A stretch of DNA of 5,672 nucleotides from Alphaproteobacteria bacterium (GCA_017632555.1 JAGBRF010000128.1:1-5672), one strand, 5' to 3'. Counted from the stretch's first letter, positions 1-5,672 are shown. The notes: generated from the sequence alone by a model not told the origin. Translations and numbers: made by a program.

Positions 1-891
1 ATCTGCCAATCTGTCTTGAGCAGATTTTTTAGCAGTCTCGGCAACGTATTGTTCTACTGCAGCGCGTTGAGCTTCCGTTGTAATTTCTTTAACCAAAGAA
101 TGTTCAGGAGCTAACACACAATAAGTTGCGCCAAACAAAGTATCCGGACGGGTTGTATAAACAGTAAATTCCGCATTCATGCCGTCAACTTTAAAATTGA
201 CATCGGCACCGTTGGATTTACCAATCCATTCGCGTTGCATAGTTTTAATGCCTTCCGGCCAGTCCAATTCATCCAAATCAGCCAACAAACGTTCCGCATA
301 AGCGGTGATTTTCAACATCCATTGACGCATCGGCTTTTTAATAACTTCATCACCTGTTTCAACATATTTTCCGTCTTTAACTTCTTCGTTTGCCAAAACA
401 GTTCCCAACTTCGGACACCAGTTGACAGGGACTTCGACTTCATAAGCCAACCCTTTATCAAACAACAATTTAAAAATCCATTGTGTCCATTTGTAGTAAG
501 ACGGATCAGATGTTTTTATTGTTCTGTCCCAGTCGTATGAAAAACCGACATTTTTCATTTGTTCAGTAAAATAATCACAGTTTTTGACTGTCACTTCACT
601 GGGATGAATACCCTTGCGTTCAGCATAACGTTCAGCCGGCAAACCAAAGGAATCATAGCCCATAGGATGCAGAACATTGAAACCATTCATCCGTTTAAAA
701 CGCGCAATAATATCAGAAGCTGTGTATCCTTCTACATGTCCGACATGCAAACCATCGCCCGATGGATACGGAAACATATCCAAAACATAGTATTTTGGCT
801 TATTTTTATCTATTTCGACTTTAAAAGTTTTATTATCTTCCCAATATTTTTGCCATTTTTTCTCAACGGCCTGATGATTATATTCTGTCAT
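1..891 (-). CDS. leuS: Leucyl-tRNA synthetase, N-terminal 297 residues (3' end outside window)
   Basis: This class Ia aminoacyl-tRNA synthetase charges tRNA-Leu with leucine in the cytoplasm. Reading the minus strand from the ATG at 891-889 gives 297 uninterrupted codons to the window edge, about a third of a usual LeuS (800 or more residues). The catalytic nucleotide-binding motif lies at residues 41-52 ([16 protein letters not shown] variant HVGH at 49-52). It is followed by [16 protein letters not shown] (72-87) and [14 protein letters not shown] (158-171). The threonine-rich editing-domain motif TTRPDT is at 246-251, so the fragment ends inside the inserted editing domain. The KMSKS motif would lie beyond the window. 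The start is supported by AAGGAG, 5 nt upstream of the ATG. The GLHVGH form with GYTASD after it resembles Firmicutes/Bacteroidetes-type LeuS. Alphaproteobacterial enzymes usually read RIHMGHVRNYT. The gene diverges from the flagellar operon and is functionally unrelated to it. Confidence 0.97.
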   Translation of the reverse strand, partial: MTEYNHQAVEKKWQKYWEDNKTFKVEIDKNKPKYYVLDMFPYPSGDGLHVGHVEGYTASDIIARFKRMNGFNVLHPMGYDSFGLPAERYAERKGIHPSEVTVKNCDYFTEQMKNVGFSYDWDRTIKTSDPSYYKWTQWIFKLLFDKGLAYEVEVPVNWCPKLGTVLANEEVKDGKYVETGDEVIKKPMRQWMLKITAYAERLLADLDELDWPEGIKTMQREWIGKSNGADVNFKVDGMNAEFTVYTTRPDTLFGATYCVLAPEHSLVKEITTEAQRAAVEQYVAETAKKSAQDRLAD

Positions 892-913
892 ATTAACTCC
901 TTCAAAAAAATAC

Positions 914-948
914 TGTGTCCAGTCTAGCATAAAAAAAAGCGATTGCAA
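914..948 (-). promoter_or_regulatory. Candidate sigma-70 promoter for leuS (extended -10)
   Basis: On the minus strand, TTGCAA (948-943) matches the -35 consensus at 4 of 6 positions. It is followed after 16 nt by TAGACT (926-921), also 4 of 6 against TATAAT. The bases TGC immediately before it form an extended -10 element (TGn). Transcription would start near 914, leaving a leader of about 23 nt that includes the AAGGAG ribosome-binding site. The assignment rests on consensus and position alone. Confidence 0.5.
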
Positions 949-998
949 AGAAAAAAGAACAAAAAAAGCTTTATTTAACTTCAAAAAATTTACTTTTC

Positions 999-1014
999 AT
1001 AACCAGTTGTTAAC
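999..1014 (+). promoter_or_regulatory. CtrA-box-like site upstream of the flagellar operon
   Basis: The sequence ATAACCAGTTGTTAAC fits the CtrA response-regulator consensus TTAA-N7-TTAAC with a single mismatch (A for the first T). It can also be read as a direct repeat of (A/T)TAACCA with an 11-bp period, at 999-1005 and 1010-1016, which places both half-sites on the same helical face. CtrA controls early flagellar operons in Caulobacter and motility in several Rhodospirillales. Its sites often overlap the -35 region, which is where this one lies relative to the proposed -10 at 1031-1036. An isolated TTAAC half-site also occurs at 975-979. In AT-rich DNA a near-match can arise by chance, so the call is moderate. 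Confidence 0.45.
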
Positions 1015-1036
1015 CAAATTGCATTTACAGTAGGAT
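1007..1036 (+). promoter_or_regulatory. Candidate promoter for the fliL operon
   Basis: TTGTTA (1007-1012, 4 of 6 against TTGACA) and TAGGAT (1031-1036, 4 of 6 against TATAAT) are separated by 18 nt. Transcription from about 1043 would include the AAAAGG ribosome-binding site at 1048-1053. The -35 element overlaps the CtrA-like box, as expected for an activated promoter with a weak -35. A better-looking hexamer pair, TTTACA (1024-1029) and TATAAA (1045-1050), has only a 15-nt spacer and would start transcription downstream of the ribosome-binding site, so it is less likely. No GG-N10-GC sigma-54 element is present. Confidence 0.35.
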
Positions 1037-1060
1037 AGATTATGTATAAAAGGCGTCAAA

Positions 1061-1573
1061 ATGGCAGAAGAAAAAGAGCTTGAAAATTCTACACCCAAAG
1101 GGGTAAAGTGGCTTGCGGTATTTTTTGTTACCTGCATTTGTGCTTTCGCACTGTTTTGGGCGGTTTTCGGCGTTTGGTCCTACCTGTATCCGTCAAACGT
1201 CACATACACTTTCAGACCACAAAGAAGATCTGAACAGGTGTCTTTATCCGGTAAAGATGGTGCTTTTTTTGTCGGATTACCGATACAACATATTCAATTA
1301 GCCGAATCGACAACGCCTTATCATACATTGGAAATACAAATTGCCTTTTCCGTCAAACAAGCTTCCGATAAAGAAGAAATTTTATCAAAATTGCCCGTTA
1401 TACAAGACGCTTTAATCACTAACCTACGCACGCTTTCCGTTGAACAATTACAAGAAAACGGGCGTTTATTTTATTTGAAGGAATCTTTGTTGGCGCAGAT
1501 GAATAACCTGTTGTATCCTGTTAAAATTCAGGACGTTTTGTTTCAAAAAATTGTTGTAAGGGAGAGTTCATAA
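1061..1573 (+). CDS. fliL: Flagellar basal body-associated protein FliL
   Basis: FliL is a single-pass inner-membrane protein that surrounds and supports the stator units at the flagellar motor. This 170-residue product has a short charged cytoplasmic N-terminus and a membrane segment at about residues 17-42. A periplasmic domain follows with the family's pattern: an extended strand (YHTLEIQIAFSV), a helical stretch with several leucines (LSKLPVIQDALITNLRTLSV), and a closing strand (VLFQKIVVRES) matching the usual conserved V-x-F-x-x-F/I-V-V ending. Length is normal for the family. The ATG start has AAAAGG 7 nt upstream. It is the first gene of the operon and overlaps the fliM start by one base (TAATG). 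The periplasmic sequence is diverged, so recognition depends partly on its place directly before fliM, the standard position of fliL. Confidence 0.87.
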   Translation: MAEEKELENSTPKGVKWLAVFFVTCICAFALFWAVFGVWSYLYPSNVTYTFRPQRRSEQVSLSGKDGAFFVGLPIQHIQLAESTTPYHTLEIQIAFSVKQASDKEEILSKLPVIQDALITNLRTLSVEQLQENGRLFYLKESLLAQMNNLLYPVKIQDVLFQKIVVRESS

Positions 1574-2511
1574 TGCAAGCGGAAACATCTTCTTTAAGCA
1601 ACATTTTAACACAGGAAGAAATAGATGCCTTGCTGAACCCGCAAGAACCGGCGCCAAAATCAAATCCGTTTCAATTATTGAAAACAACAACGGCGCCCAG
1701 AAAATATCCTGCTTTGGAAAAATACATAGACGCTTTTTGCCGATCCATAATGACATCTTTGCATCAACTGACACAAACGGAAAATGTCAGCGCCACCGTC
1801 CAAAGCTTTGTTTTCGGTCAGTTGGGCGCTTATTTGGACACTCTGCCGTCCCCGTCAATGTTGGGATTTTATGAAATCAAAGAATGGAAACAATCCGCAC
1901 TTGTTTCGTTGGATTTTAATTTGACATATTGCCTGTTGGATATGACGTTGGGCGGAAGACGCGGAACGTCCGCAATGTCTTTGGAAGGGCGGGCTTATAC
2001 CCCCATTGAAAAAAGCATTATTCAAAAGATATTAAAAACTTTGACGGCCGATTTTAACAAATCATTTGAACAAACATTCTTGTTTGAAAATATGGACACC
2101 AATCCGAAAACGGCTCTGATTGCTTCCCCGGCTTGTAATGTGGTAATTTCCCGTATTGAAATTTCGTTGGATAAACGTAAAGGTGTTTTGGATTTCATCT
2201 TGCCGGCGCATTTGTTGGAACAAATGGACGATATTGAATGTCCTGTTTCGACACAGAACGATTACACGGAAAAATTAAAAATGGCGCTTTACCGCGTTCC
2301 GATGGAATTGAATGCCGTTTTGGATAAAAAGGAAATTCCGTTCAGTTCCGTGTTAAAATGGAAAGCCGGCGATACATTACCTTTAAGTTATTTCGAAGAT
2401 AAACCGTTGGAAATATCCTGTCAAAATCAAGTCCTGTTCAAAGGAAGTTTGCACGTAAACAAGAAAAATATTTCCATTCAAATTGAAAAAAAGATTTTTG
2501 AGGACTTTTAA
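1573..2511 (+). CDS. fliM: Flagellar motor switch protein FliM
   Basis: FliM forms the C-ring with FliG and FliN and sets rotation direction or stopping in response to CheY-P. The 312-residue product is slightly short for the family. Its N-terminal LTQEEIDALLN (residues 12-22) is the classical CheY-P-binding helix. The middle CheC-like domain runs from about 45 to 215. It contains LGGRRG (126-131), at the place of the FliG-contacting GGxG loop, and GRAYTPIE (139-146), the family's GR-x-[FY]-T-x-IE motif. The C-terminal SpoA/FliN-like domain runs from about 230 to 305 (VLKWKAGDTLPLSYFEDKPL, then a strand ending in the FKGSL region). The ATG has GGAG 8 nt upstream and overlaps the fliL stop by one base, so the two are probably translationally coupled. 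The clear CheY-binding helix implies chemotactic control of the motor. Confidence 0.96.
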   Translation: MQAETSSLSNILTQEEIDALLNPQEPAPKSNPFQLLKTTTAPRKYPALEKYIDAFCRSIMTSLHQLTQTENVSATVQSFVFGQLGAYLDTLPSPSMLGFYEIKEWKQSALVSLDFNLTYCLLDMTLGGRRGTSAMSLEGRAYTPIEKSIIQKILKTLTADFNKSFEQTFLFENMDTNPKTALIASPACNVVISRIEISLDKRKGVLDFILPAHLLEQMDDIECPVSTQNDYTEKLKMALYRVPMELNAVLDKKEIPFSSVLKWKAGDTLPLSYFEDKPLEISCQNQVLFKGSLHVNKKNISIQIEKKIFEDF

Positions 2512-2952
2512 ATGGGAAACATTCTGAATTTGGCCATTCTTACGCTTTTAGTCGTTGCTATTATTTACGCAATGATTTTGAATTACCGATTAAATTCTTT
2601 CAAGGAAGGTAAAAAAGAAATTACCAAAACGATACACACGTTTAATCAAGTTGTTCAAAACGCCGAAACGATGTTATCTCAATTGCAAAAAAGCACACAA
2701 AACATTGGCGAACAATTACAAATTGAAATCAACAAAGCGACTTTACTGCGCGATGATTTGGTTTTGATTTTGGATAAAAGCAATCGAAAAACGGAACCCA
2801 AGCCGGCCCCCGTTCCGACATTTACTTATGCGGCCGCTGACAAGGGGACTTTTGCCCACTTTACCGCATCAAAGCAACCCGTGAACATTTACCAATCCGA
2901 TGCAGAAAAAGAACTTTACCAAGCATTACAACGCTTGAAAGGGGAAAAATGA
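2512..2952 (+). CDS. DUF6468-like single-pass membrane protein of the flagellar cluster
   Basis: This 146-residue protein has unknown biochemical function. An N-terminal membrane segment spans about residues 4-24. A long helical, probably coiled-coil stretch (about 27-92) follows, ending in ATLLRDDLVLILDKSN, which fits the conserved A-x-x-L-[KR]-D-[ED]-L pattern I associate with DUF6468. A proline-rich linker comes next (KPAPVP). The C-terminal helix (SDAEKELYQALQRLK) is also typical of the family. Its position directly after fliM and before a MotE-like gene matches its usual place in alphaproteobacteria. The ATG abuts the fliM stop with no gap and has GAGGA 7 nt upstream. The topology suggests an inner-membrane anchor with a cytoplasmic helical tail, but orientation is not settled by sequence. 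A role near the C-ring or export gate is inferred from context only. Confidence 0.8.
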   Translation: MGNILNLAILTLLVVAIIYAMILNYRLNSFKEGKKEITKTIHTFNQVVQNAETMLSQLQKSTQNIGEQLQIEINKATLLRDDLVLILDKSNRKTEPKPAPVPTFTYAAADKGTFAHFTASKQPVNIYQSDAEKELYQALQRLKGEK

Positions 2953-3395
2953 AATTTTTAATCTGCCTTTTTTGCCTTTTGACATTTTCCGGTGCGCTTT
3001 ATGCAGATGAAGTCAATTTGAACACACAAAATTCAAACTGTGTCTATACGGAAAAAGAATTGGATTTATTCGAACAATTATCCCAAAAACATTTGGCTTT
3101 GTTAAAAAAGGAAGCTGAATTGAACGCCAAAGAAAAAAGTTTGAATGAAAGAGAAGCCGCCTTACAAGGGAACGCTTTTCAATCTTTTGGAAAAAAAGAT
3201 AATTCAAGCACACGCATTTATATGCAATTACCCCCGTCAAAAGCCGTATTATTATTAAATTCTGAAACGCCGGAAAAAGCCGCCGAAATTTTATCACAAA
3301 TGCCTGCCGCCATATCCGGTCGCCTGATCGATAAAATGGATGCGGAAAGGTCCGAAATTATATTAAAAAAAATGTCCGAAATTCAAAAGCCGTAA
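2949..3395 (+). CDS. motE: MotE-like exported motility chaperone (MgtE-N-like domain)
   Basis: MotE proteins are secreted helical proteins. In Sinorhizobium, MotE acts as a periplasmic chaperone for the motility protein MotC. This 148-residue product has a signal peptide (residues 1-19, ending ALYA before DEV) and a charged coiled coil at about 35-73 (repeats of the KEAELNAKEKSLNERE type). The C-terminal helical-repeat domain (about 91-145) resembles the magnesium transporter MgtE N-domain, with three repeated units: YMQLPPSKAVLLL, ETPEKAAEILSQMP and GRLIDKMDAERSEIILKKM. The mature protein has one cysteine, Cys31. The start overlaps the preceding stop (ATGA) and has AGGGG just upstream. FlbB-type flagellar proteins share this domain, so the symbol is by family rather than proven orthology. 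The exported client could be the TPR protein at the end of the operon. Confidence 0.8.
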   Translation: MKFLICLFCLLTFSGALYADEVNLNTQNSNCVYTEKELDLFEQLSQKHLALLKKEAELNAKEKSLNEREAALQGNAFQSFGKKDNSSTRIYMQLPPSKAVLLLNSETPEKAAEILSQMPAAISGRLIDKMDAERSEIILKKMSEIQKP

Positions 3396-3406
3396 AGGAT
3401 TAACGT

Positions 3407-4060
3407 ATGCAAGACAATTTTTTATTTGGTAAACATCAAACAATTCATACCCAAAATAAAAAAGCTGCATCTTTTTCCTTTTCTTTTGTTTTTCTGTCCC
3501 TAATCTTGACGATTTTAAGCTTTTTCATCTATTTGGTTTACAGCTCATCATTTGAAGATGTCAAAATCGAAGCTGCCAAAAGCAGTTTGCATTCTTCGTT
3601 TAATTCCCGCGTTCCTTTGTTTCAAAAAATGAACCCGTCAAACGAATCAAACAACATTGTTTTTTATTACCAAGGCAATATTCAGTTGGTTTTTCCATCG
3701 TCCCAAATTTATCAGGATTTGGCCGATGATGAAGTCAGCATTCTGATAGACAGCAACTTGATTTTTGAAAAGACAACGGCAAAATTGACGCCCCATGCAA
3801 ACATTTTGTTTAATCAAATAAAATCACTGTTAAACACGAACTTTGTAAAGGAAAAATATGTTGTCGATTTTGTTTTATCGGAAGATTTGACTTATGCTCA
3901 AAACTATCCGGTTTTTAACGAAATAACAACCGAAAGAGTGCAACAAATTCGTGAAAAATTACAAAATCTTTCCGTTCCCGAAAACATTTACGGTGTCGGC
4001 ATTGAAAAAGGTGATAAATCTTTATTAAAAATCCATTTTTATAAAGGCAGGCAATCATGA
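3407..4060 (+). CDS. MotB/OmpA-like membrane protein lacking the stator aspartate
   Basis: This 217-residue protein has a polar cytoplasmic N-terminus, one membrane segment (about residues 22-48) and a periplasmic region. The latter ends in an OmpA/MotB-like fold: strand DSNLIFEKTTAKLTPHA (115-131), helix, strand YVVDFVLSED (151-160), then EITTERVQQIREKL (172-185), which corresponds to the helix after the peptidoglycan-binding loop. The membrane segment aligns with that of the next gene on L-[ST]-FFI. On that alignment, the proton-binding aspartate of MotB (Asp22 next door) is Ser31 here, so it probably does not conduct protons. The canonical TD...N..LS..RA motif is mostly lost. The gene begins 11 bp after the MotE-like stop with AAAGGA 7 nt before the ATG, and it overlaps the next gene by 4 nt. 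A structural or assembly partner of the stator is the likeliest role. A generic OmpA-fold protein is the alternative. Confidence 0.62.
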   Translation: MQDNFLFGKHQTIHTQNKKAASFSFSFVFLSLILTILSFFIYLVYSSSFEDVKIEAAKSSLHSSFNSRVPLFQKMNPSNESNNIVFYYQGNIQLVFPSSQIYQDLADDEVSILIDSNLIFEKTTAKLTPHANILFNQIKSLLNTNFVKEKYVVDFVLSEDLTYAQNYPVFNEITTERVQQIREKLQNLSVPENIYGVGIEKGDKSLLKIHFYKGRQS

Positions 4061-4635
4061 AAAAAACACCCTTTTCTTTTTCGGCAGTACAAAAAAAAGC
4101 ATGGTTGTTGACATTGTTGGACCTGATGATGTTGATGTTGACGTTTTTCATTTTGCTTTATTCAATGTCAACGCCAACGTCAAAGATAACAAAGAAAGAA
4201 GCCTTTTTCGAAAACATCCATTTTGATGAATATCCCGTCCACCCGCACGGTATTCACTTAAACTATTTGGAACAAATTTTGGCGCAGAAAATCAAAGGTT
4301 TTGACGGATATCGGCTTTATCAAAAAAACGGTATGTTATACGTTCAAATTCCCCAAAACATTTTTGAAGATGTGGATAAACGCATCATTTTTGAAAAAGA
4401 TAAAAAGCATATTCAAAGTTTAGGCGAACAATTAAATAACATATCAAACAAAATCTTTTTACAAGTTTCGTCAAACATTCAACCGACACAGGAAGCTTTG
4501 TTGCAAGCGTCCGTTGTCGCCAATTTATTAAAACAAGGCGGTTATCCGTTTAATTTGCGCATTGTTCAACGTGATGATACGGAAAATGATTACATTCAAA
4601 TTGTCATTTTCCCAAATACAAGGGAAGATTTATGA
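4057..4635 (+). CDS. MotB-like stator protein with conserved membrane Asp22
   Basis: This 192-residue protein resembles the stator B subunit, which pairs with MotA, conducts ions and grips peptidoglycan. Its membrane segment (residues 16-37) reads WLLTLLDLMMLMLTFFILLY. This matches MotB's W-x-x-x-x-x-DL-[MI]-x-L-x-LTFF-[VI]-LL pattern, with the proton-carrying aspartate at residue 22. The periplasmic part (about 85-190) keeps an OmpA-like order: QIPQNIFEDVDKRIIFEKD (97-115), helix, a strand (IFLQVSSN), helix ALLQASVVANLLKQGGY (147-163) and a final strand (YIQIVIF). However, the GHTD residues and the NRRVEI ending are absent, so peptidoglycan binding may be weakened or shared with a partner. 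It is much shorter than usual MotB (about 250-350). It overlaps both neighbours by 4 nt (ATGA) with AGGCAGG before its start. No motA lies in the window. It could be the sole MotB or an auxiliary paralogue. Confidence 0.72.
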   Translation: MKKTPFSFSAVQKKAWLLTLLDLMMLMLTFFILLYSMSTPTSKITKKEAFFENIHFDEYPVHPHGIHLNYLEQILAQKIKGFDGYRLYQKNGMLYVQIPQNIFEDVDKRIIFEKDKKHIQSLGEQLNNISNKIFLQVSSNIQPTQEALLQASVVANLLKQGGYPFNLRIVQRDDTENDYIQIVIFPNTREDL

Positions 4636-5672
4636 AACGATTTTTATTAGTCTTTTTATTTGCTTTCTTACTTACTGCACCGGTTCAATCATCACCGATG
4701 GTGCAGGTATCACCCGTTTGGCACAAAGATTCAAATCCCGGCGTTCAAATGAAAATCCCGACGACACAAGATTTGAAATTGGCATCATTCAAACGAAACG
4801 GATATACATATTTTATATTCCAATCATCCGAAAAATTACAATTAGATGAAACCGCTTTACAAAAATTACCTTTGGTTCGGTTGGCGCATCCGTCCGCTTT
4901 GATTTTAAGGGGCGTTTTTTCCGAAAATATGCAACCCGAATTTTATATTCAAAATCACACGCTTTTCTTAAAGATGGGAACGGGTGGAAACAAAGAAAGT
5001 TCTATTGACACAAAATGGTTGCTCAACGGCGCTTTTTTGGAATTGAATGATGTCGGATTGGTTGAATTCAAAGATCCCAACACTCTGGAAAATTTCTTTG
5101 CCTTTTTAACGCCCTATTCCCCGTTGCACATGGATGAAAAATATGACACCCCGGAAATCAGCTTTTTGCCAACGTATCAAGGTTTTGTCATTTATTCCAA
5201 AACATCGGATTTCCATGTTCAAAAAGTAAAAACCGGCTATGTTATTTACCCGCAAAATGAAAATTCGATTGCCCTTGCCAATGAAAGCGTCACCGATTTT
5301 GAAAGCATAAATTGGAATGCATACACCAATTTATCGGCGCAAAAAATAAATAACGAAATACAAAATCTGAAAAGCTTTATTTTATATGTTGCCAGTGGCA
5401 GTAAAGAACGCATGCATTTTGAAATGGCTCAACTTTATTTAAGTCAAGGGTTGCCCGCACCCGCTTTGGACATTTTGGCAAATATGCCGGAAAGCAGCAA
5501 CAAAGCCAAACTGAACTTTTTAGCGCTTATTTTAGCAAACAATCCGGCACAGGCGTTAAAACAATGGAATGAAATAACTGAACATTCCCCCACTTTGAAT
5601 TTGTGGAAAAACACCATTGATGATGAAAAGTTATTGTCCACGGAAGATTTTGAAAAAACAAATTTGTCACCG
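4632..5672 (+). CDS. Exported TPR-type periplasmic protein, 3' end outside window
   Basis: An open frame of 347 codons runs from the ATG at 4632 to the window edge without a stop. It begins with a signal peptide (MKRFLLVFLFAFLLTAPVQS, residues 1-20), so the product is periplasmic or outer-membrane associated. Residues 30-250 appear rich in short beta strands and contain an early segment (VQMKIPTTQDLKLASF, then YTYFIF) that loosely recalls AMIN-like domains of secreted bacterial proteins; this is weak. From about 260 the sequence becomes helical with a TPR-like unit (RMHFEMAQLYLSQGLPAPAL, 260-279) and a second, shorter pair around 291-314 ending in AQALKQWNEI. More repeats probably follow outside. 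The start overlaps the MotB-like stop by 4 nt (ATGA) with AAGGGAAG upstream, so it is co-translated with motor genes. By position it may be a stator-associated scaffold or the client of the MotE-like protein, analogous to MotC. I do not recognise a named family. Confidence 0.8.
   Translation, partial: MKRFLLVFLFAFLLTAPVQSSPMVQVSPVWHKDSNPGVQMKIPTTQDLKLASFKRNGYTYFIFQSSEKLQLDETALQKLPLVRLAHPSALILRGVFSENMQPEFYIQNHTLFLKMGTGGNKESSIDTKWLLNGAFLELNDVGLVEFKDPNTLENFFAFLTPYSPLHMDEKYDTPEISFLPTYQGFVIYSKTSDFHVQKVKTGYVIYPQNENSIALANESVTDFESINWNAYTNLSAQKINNEIQNLKSFILYVASGSKERMHFEMAQLYLSQGLPAPALDILANMPESSNKAKLNFLALILANNPAQALKQWNEITEHSPTLNLWKNTIDDEKLLSTEDFEKTNLSP

Larger units (their letters stand above)
892..1060. 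other. Divergent intergenic region with A-tracts
   Basis: This 169-bp stretch separates the starts of leuS and fliL and contains no supportable gene. It is strongly AT-rich, with runs of six to eight A at 904-910, 931-938, 951-956, 961-967 and 983-988. The centres of the last four are about 19, 10.5 and 21.5 bp apart, close to whole helical turns, so the DNA may be intrinsically curved. No terminator hairpin is visible, as expected between two divergent starts. Confidence 0.7.

Noticed and set aside
235..927. Two plus-strand open frames of 101 and 122 codons opposite leuS
   Set aside because: They lie antisense to a strongly conserved synthetase with intact motifs and have no recognisable features; they are shadows of leuS.
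965..975. AAAGCTTTAT as part of a terminator or operator palindrome
   Set aside because: The palindrome is only eight bases (AAAGCTTT) in A/T-rich DNA, with no stable stem, and neither flanking gene ends here.
1008..1024. Possible sigma-54 promoter, because TTGCAT occurs upstream of a flagellar gene
   Set aside because: The required GG at the -24 position is missing (GT occupies 1009-1010), and only 3 of 7 upstream consensus bases match.
4100..4160. Low-complexity TTG/ATG-rich stretch that looks like a short tandem repeat
   Set aside because: The pattern follows from Leu, Met and Asp codons in the MotB-like membrane segment, has no exact repeated unit, and the reading frame is intact.
4562..4849. 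A 95-codon plus-strand frame spanning the junction of the last two genes, suggestive of a frameshift
   Set aside because: It overlaps two well-supported genes in another frame. The ATGA junction, signal peptide and ribosome-binding site at 4632 explain the region without a frameshift.
1..5672. CRISPR array, tRNA/rRNA gene, insertion sequence or defence system
   Set aside because: No repeated spacer structure, tRNA-like cloverleaf segment, transposase or terminal inverted repeats were seen; nearly all of the window is accounted for by leuS and the flagellar operon.

Overview
The window looks like part of an AT-rich alphaproteobacterial chromosome. The main reason is the gene order fliL - fliM - single-pass protein resembling DUF6468 - MotE-like chaperone. 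As far as I know, that order is typical of alphaproteobacterial flagellar clusters, particularly Rhodospirillales-like ones. Low GC content and small, diverged proteins would fit an uncultured or host-associated lineage. The order-level placement is inference only.

Layout. Positions 1-891 on the minus strand hold the first 297 codons of leuS (leucyl-tRNA synthetase), whose 3' part lies outside the window. A 169-bp divergent intergenic region (892-1060) carries an extended -10 promoter candidate for leuS. It also carries a CtrA-box-like sequence (ATAA-N7-TTAAC) beside a candidate promoter for the flagellar operon, and several A-tracts. From 1061 to the window edge, six plus-strand genes are packed head to tail, with overlaps of 1-4 nt or gaps of 0-11 nt: fliL (1061-1573), fliM (1573-2511), a DUF6468-like membrane/coiled-coil protein (2512-2952), a MotE-like exported protein (2949-3395), two MotB/OmpA-like inner-membrane proteins in tandem (3407-4060 and 4057-4635), and an exported TPR-type protein (4632 to the edge, no stop seen).

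How the genes fit together. FliM is the switch/C-ring protein and keeps a clear CheY-P docking helix. FliL supports the stator units. The other four products are predicted to be membrane-anchored or periplasmic and probably serve motor or stator assembly. The first MotB-like protein lacks the proton-binding aspartate in its membrane segment. The second keeps an aspartate at residue 22 but has a degenerate peptidoglycan-binding domain. A MotE-type chaperone and a secreted TPR protein in the same operon recall the MotE-MotC pair of Sinorhizobium, although homology of the TPR protein to MotC is not established. No motA, fliN or fliG is present here.

The most notable points are the tandem MotB-like pair with divided features, the uncharacterised secreted TPR protein, the possible CtrA control site, and a LeuS whose signature motif is of the type usual outside Proteobacteria.
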